This document shows, piece after piece, positions 13,657 to 14,278 of a stretch of DNA of 14,278 bases (positions are counted from its first letter, which is position 1; each line of letters opens with the position of its first letter). A program made the translations under genes and the position numbers. The stretch is taken from the NCBI GenBank assembly GCA_934486755.1, contig CAKSQT010000045.1, positions 1 through 14,278 on the forward strand. Reading direction: 5' to 3'. Source of the stretch: an uncultured Eubacteriales bacterium. GTDB taxonomy: Bacteria; Bacillota; Clostridia; Oscillospirales; Acutalibacteraceae. The notes beneath the pieces were generated by a model. That model searched no databases and was not told the DNA's origin. It saw nothing but the letters and a program-made list of their open reading frames with translations.

Positions 13657-14070
13657 ATGAAAATGAACGTTATTGAAATGGCAAGAAAATTAGGAGCTGA
13701 AATTCAGAAGGACGAGCGTTATATCCGCTATGCGAAAGCAAGGCTCGAAAACGATAATAATGAATCCCTCCAAAACCTTATAGGTGAGTTTAACATTACA
13801 AGAATGCAGCTTGACAGCGAGCTTAATTCGGAAAATAAGAGCGACGATAAGGTGCGCGAGCTTAACGAAAAGCTCCGCTCGGTTTACAGTGAAGTAATGT
13901 CCTGCGGGTCTATGGTTGAATACAATACCGCAAAGGCGGAGGTTGATAGTATGCTTAACGACGTAAACGCCATAATAGGTATGTGCGTTGCGGGCGAGGA
14001 TCCCGAAACCTGCGAAATAAGCGATCATCAGTGCAGCGGCAGTTGTTCAAGCTGCGGCGGCTGTCATTAA
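13657..14070 (+). CDS. YlbF/YmcA-family protein with a Cys-rich C-terminal tail
   Basis: A 137-residue, mostly helical protein of the Com_YlbF family (about residues 4-105, charged coiled-coil-like helices). In B. subtilis, YmcA and YlbF form a complex with YaaT that acts with RNase Y in mRNA processing and biofilm, competence and sporulation control, and that binds [4Fe-4S] clusters. The position between miaB and mutS matches ymcA. The tail is C110, C119, C126, C130, C133, C136 and H137 (ending CSSCGGCH), plus C83; this could hold a metal cluster. RBS AAAGGG precedes the ATG at 13657; the ATG at 13663 has better spacing and is an equal alternative. It starts 11 nt after miaB and ends 36 nt before mutS, so it is in the same operon. 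Confidence 0.82.
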   Translation: MKMNVIEMARKLGAEIQKDERYIRYAKARLENDNNESLQNLIGEFNITRMQLDSELNSENKSDDKVRELNEKLRSVYSEVMSCGSMVEYNTAKAEVDSMLNDVNAIIGMCVAGEDPETCEISDHQCSGSCSSCGGCH

Positions 14071-14106
14071 TTCTTTTGCGTTTAATAAATTGAAAGGAAG
14101 TACAAA

Positions 14107-14278
14107 ATGGCTGAGTTTTCTCCTATGATGCAGCAGTATATGCGAATAAAAGAGCAGTATAAAGACAGTATTCTGTTTTTCAGACTGGGCGATTTTTATG
14201 AGATGTTTTTTGACGACGCAAAAATCGCGTCGGAGGAACTCGACCTTGTGCTTACTGGAAAGGTGTGCGGTCAGGAGG
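14107..14278 (+). CDS. mutS: MutS, DNA mismatch recognition protein (5' end only)
   Basis: The first 57 codons of the mismatch-binding ATPase; the rest lies beyond the right edge. The N-terminal mismatch-binding domain is recognised from SPMMQQYMRIKEQY (5-18), then LFFRLGDFYEMFFDDA with the Phe-Tyr-Glu mismatch-probing motif (FYEMF, about 31-35), and ASEELDLVLTGK. RBS AAAGGAAG lies about 7 nt before the ATG. It is the third gene of the miaB operon, an arrangement shared with Bacillus, where mutS also lies downstream of miaB. Confidence 0.95.
   Translation, partial: MAEFSPMMQQYMRIKEQYKDSILFFRLGDFYEMFFDDAKIASEELDLVLTGKVCGQE

Noticed and set aside
1..14278. Mobile elements, tRNA/rRNA genes, CRISPR arrays
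   Set aside because: No transposase, integrase, direct-repeat array or cloverleaf was seen; genes are standard chromosomal ones in plausible operons.

Overview
The window looks like chromosomal DNA of a Gram-positive, endospore-lineage anaerobe of class Clostridia, probably near the Ruminococcaceae/Oscillospiraceae. The signs are a ctsR-mcsA-mcsB-clpC stress operon, a PrsW-type protease, feoAB, a GH25-LysM cell-wall hydrolase and the Firmicutes gene order miaB - YlbF-family gene - mutS. No phage, IS, tRNA, rRNA or CRISPR was seen. Species cannot be fixed from this sequence alone.

Layout. (1) 1-3264, minus strand: ctsR, mcsA, mcsB and the start of clpC (cut by the left edge) form one tightly packed operon. 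Its promoter is TTGACT-N17-TATACT, and a CtsR-type direct-repeat operator lies over the -35. CtsR represses the operon, McsB (with McsA) marks proteins by arginine phosphorylation, and ClpC (with ClpP) unfolds them. A long imperfect hairpin sits at the predicted 5' end of this mRNA. (2) 3355-3544, plus strand: a 45-residue Cys/Gly-rich micropeptide with a strong RBS, closed by a bidirectional terminator. (3) 3543-5548, minus strand: a coupled pair of zinc-ribbon membrane proteins, one of them a PrsW-family glutamic-type intramembrane protease. (4) 5637-8505, minus strand: a sulfur-assimilation operon, metY - cysK - rrf2, from an excellent promoter with a dyad resembling an Rrf2 operator over the -35. 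Its roughly 140-nt leader encodes a 23-codon ORF ending in four consecutive cysteine codons and a stop. (5) 8592-12173, plus strand: feoA-feoB ferrous-iron transport, with a secreted GH25 lysozyme carrying three LysM repeats translationally coupled to feoB. (6) 12181-14278, plus strand: a promoter, miaB (TTG start), a YlbF-family gene with a Cys-rich tail, and the start of mutS.

The most interesting element is the polycysteine leader ORF ahead of metY-cysK-rrf2. With the promoter dyad and the cysteine-bearing Rrf2 regulator in the same operon, it suggests two-layer control of cysteine/methionine synthesis: transcriptional repression by Rrf2 plus translation-coupled sensing of Cys-tRNA supply. 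The Rrf2 gene is the distal gene of the operon it probably controls.
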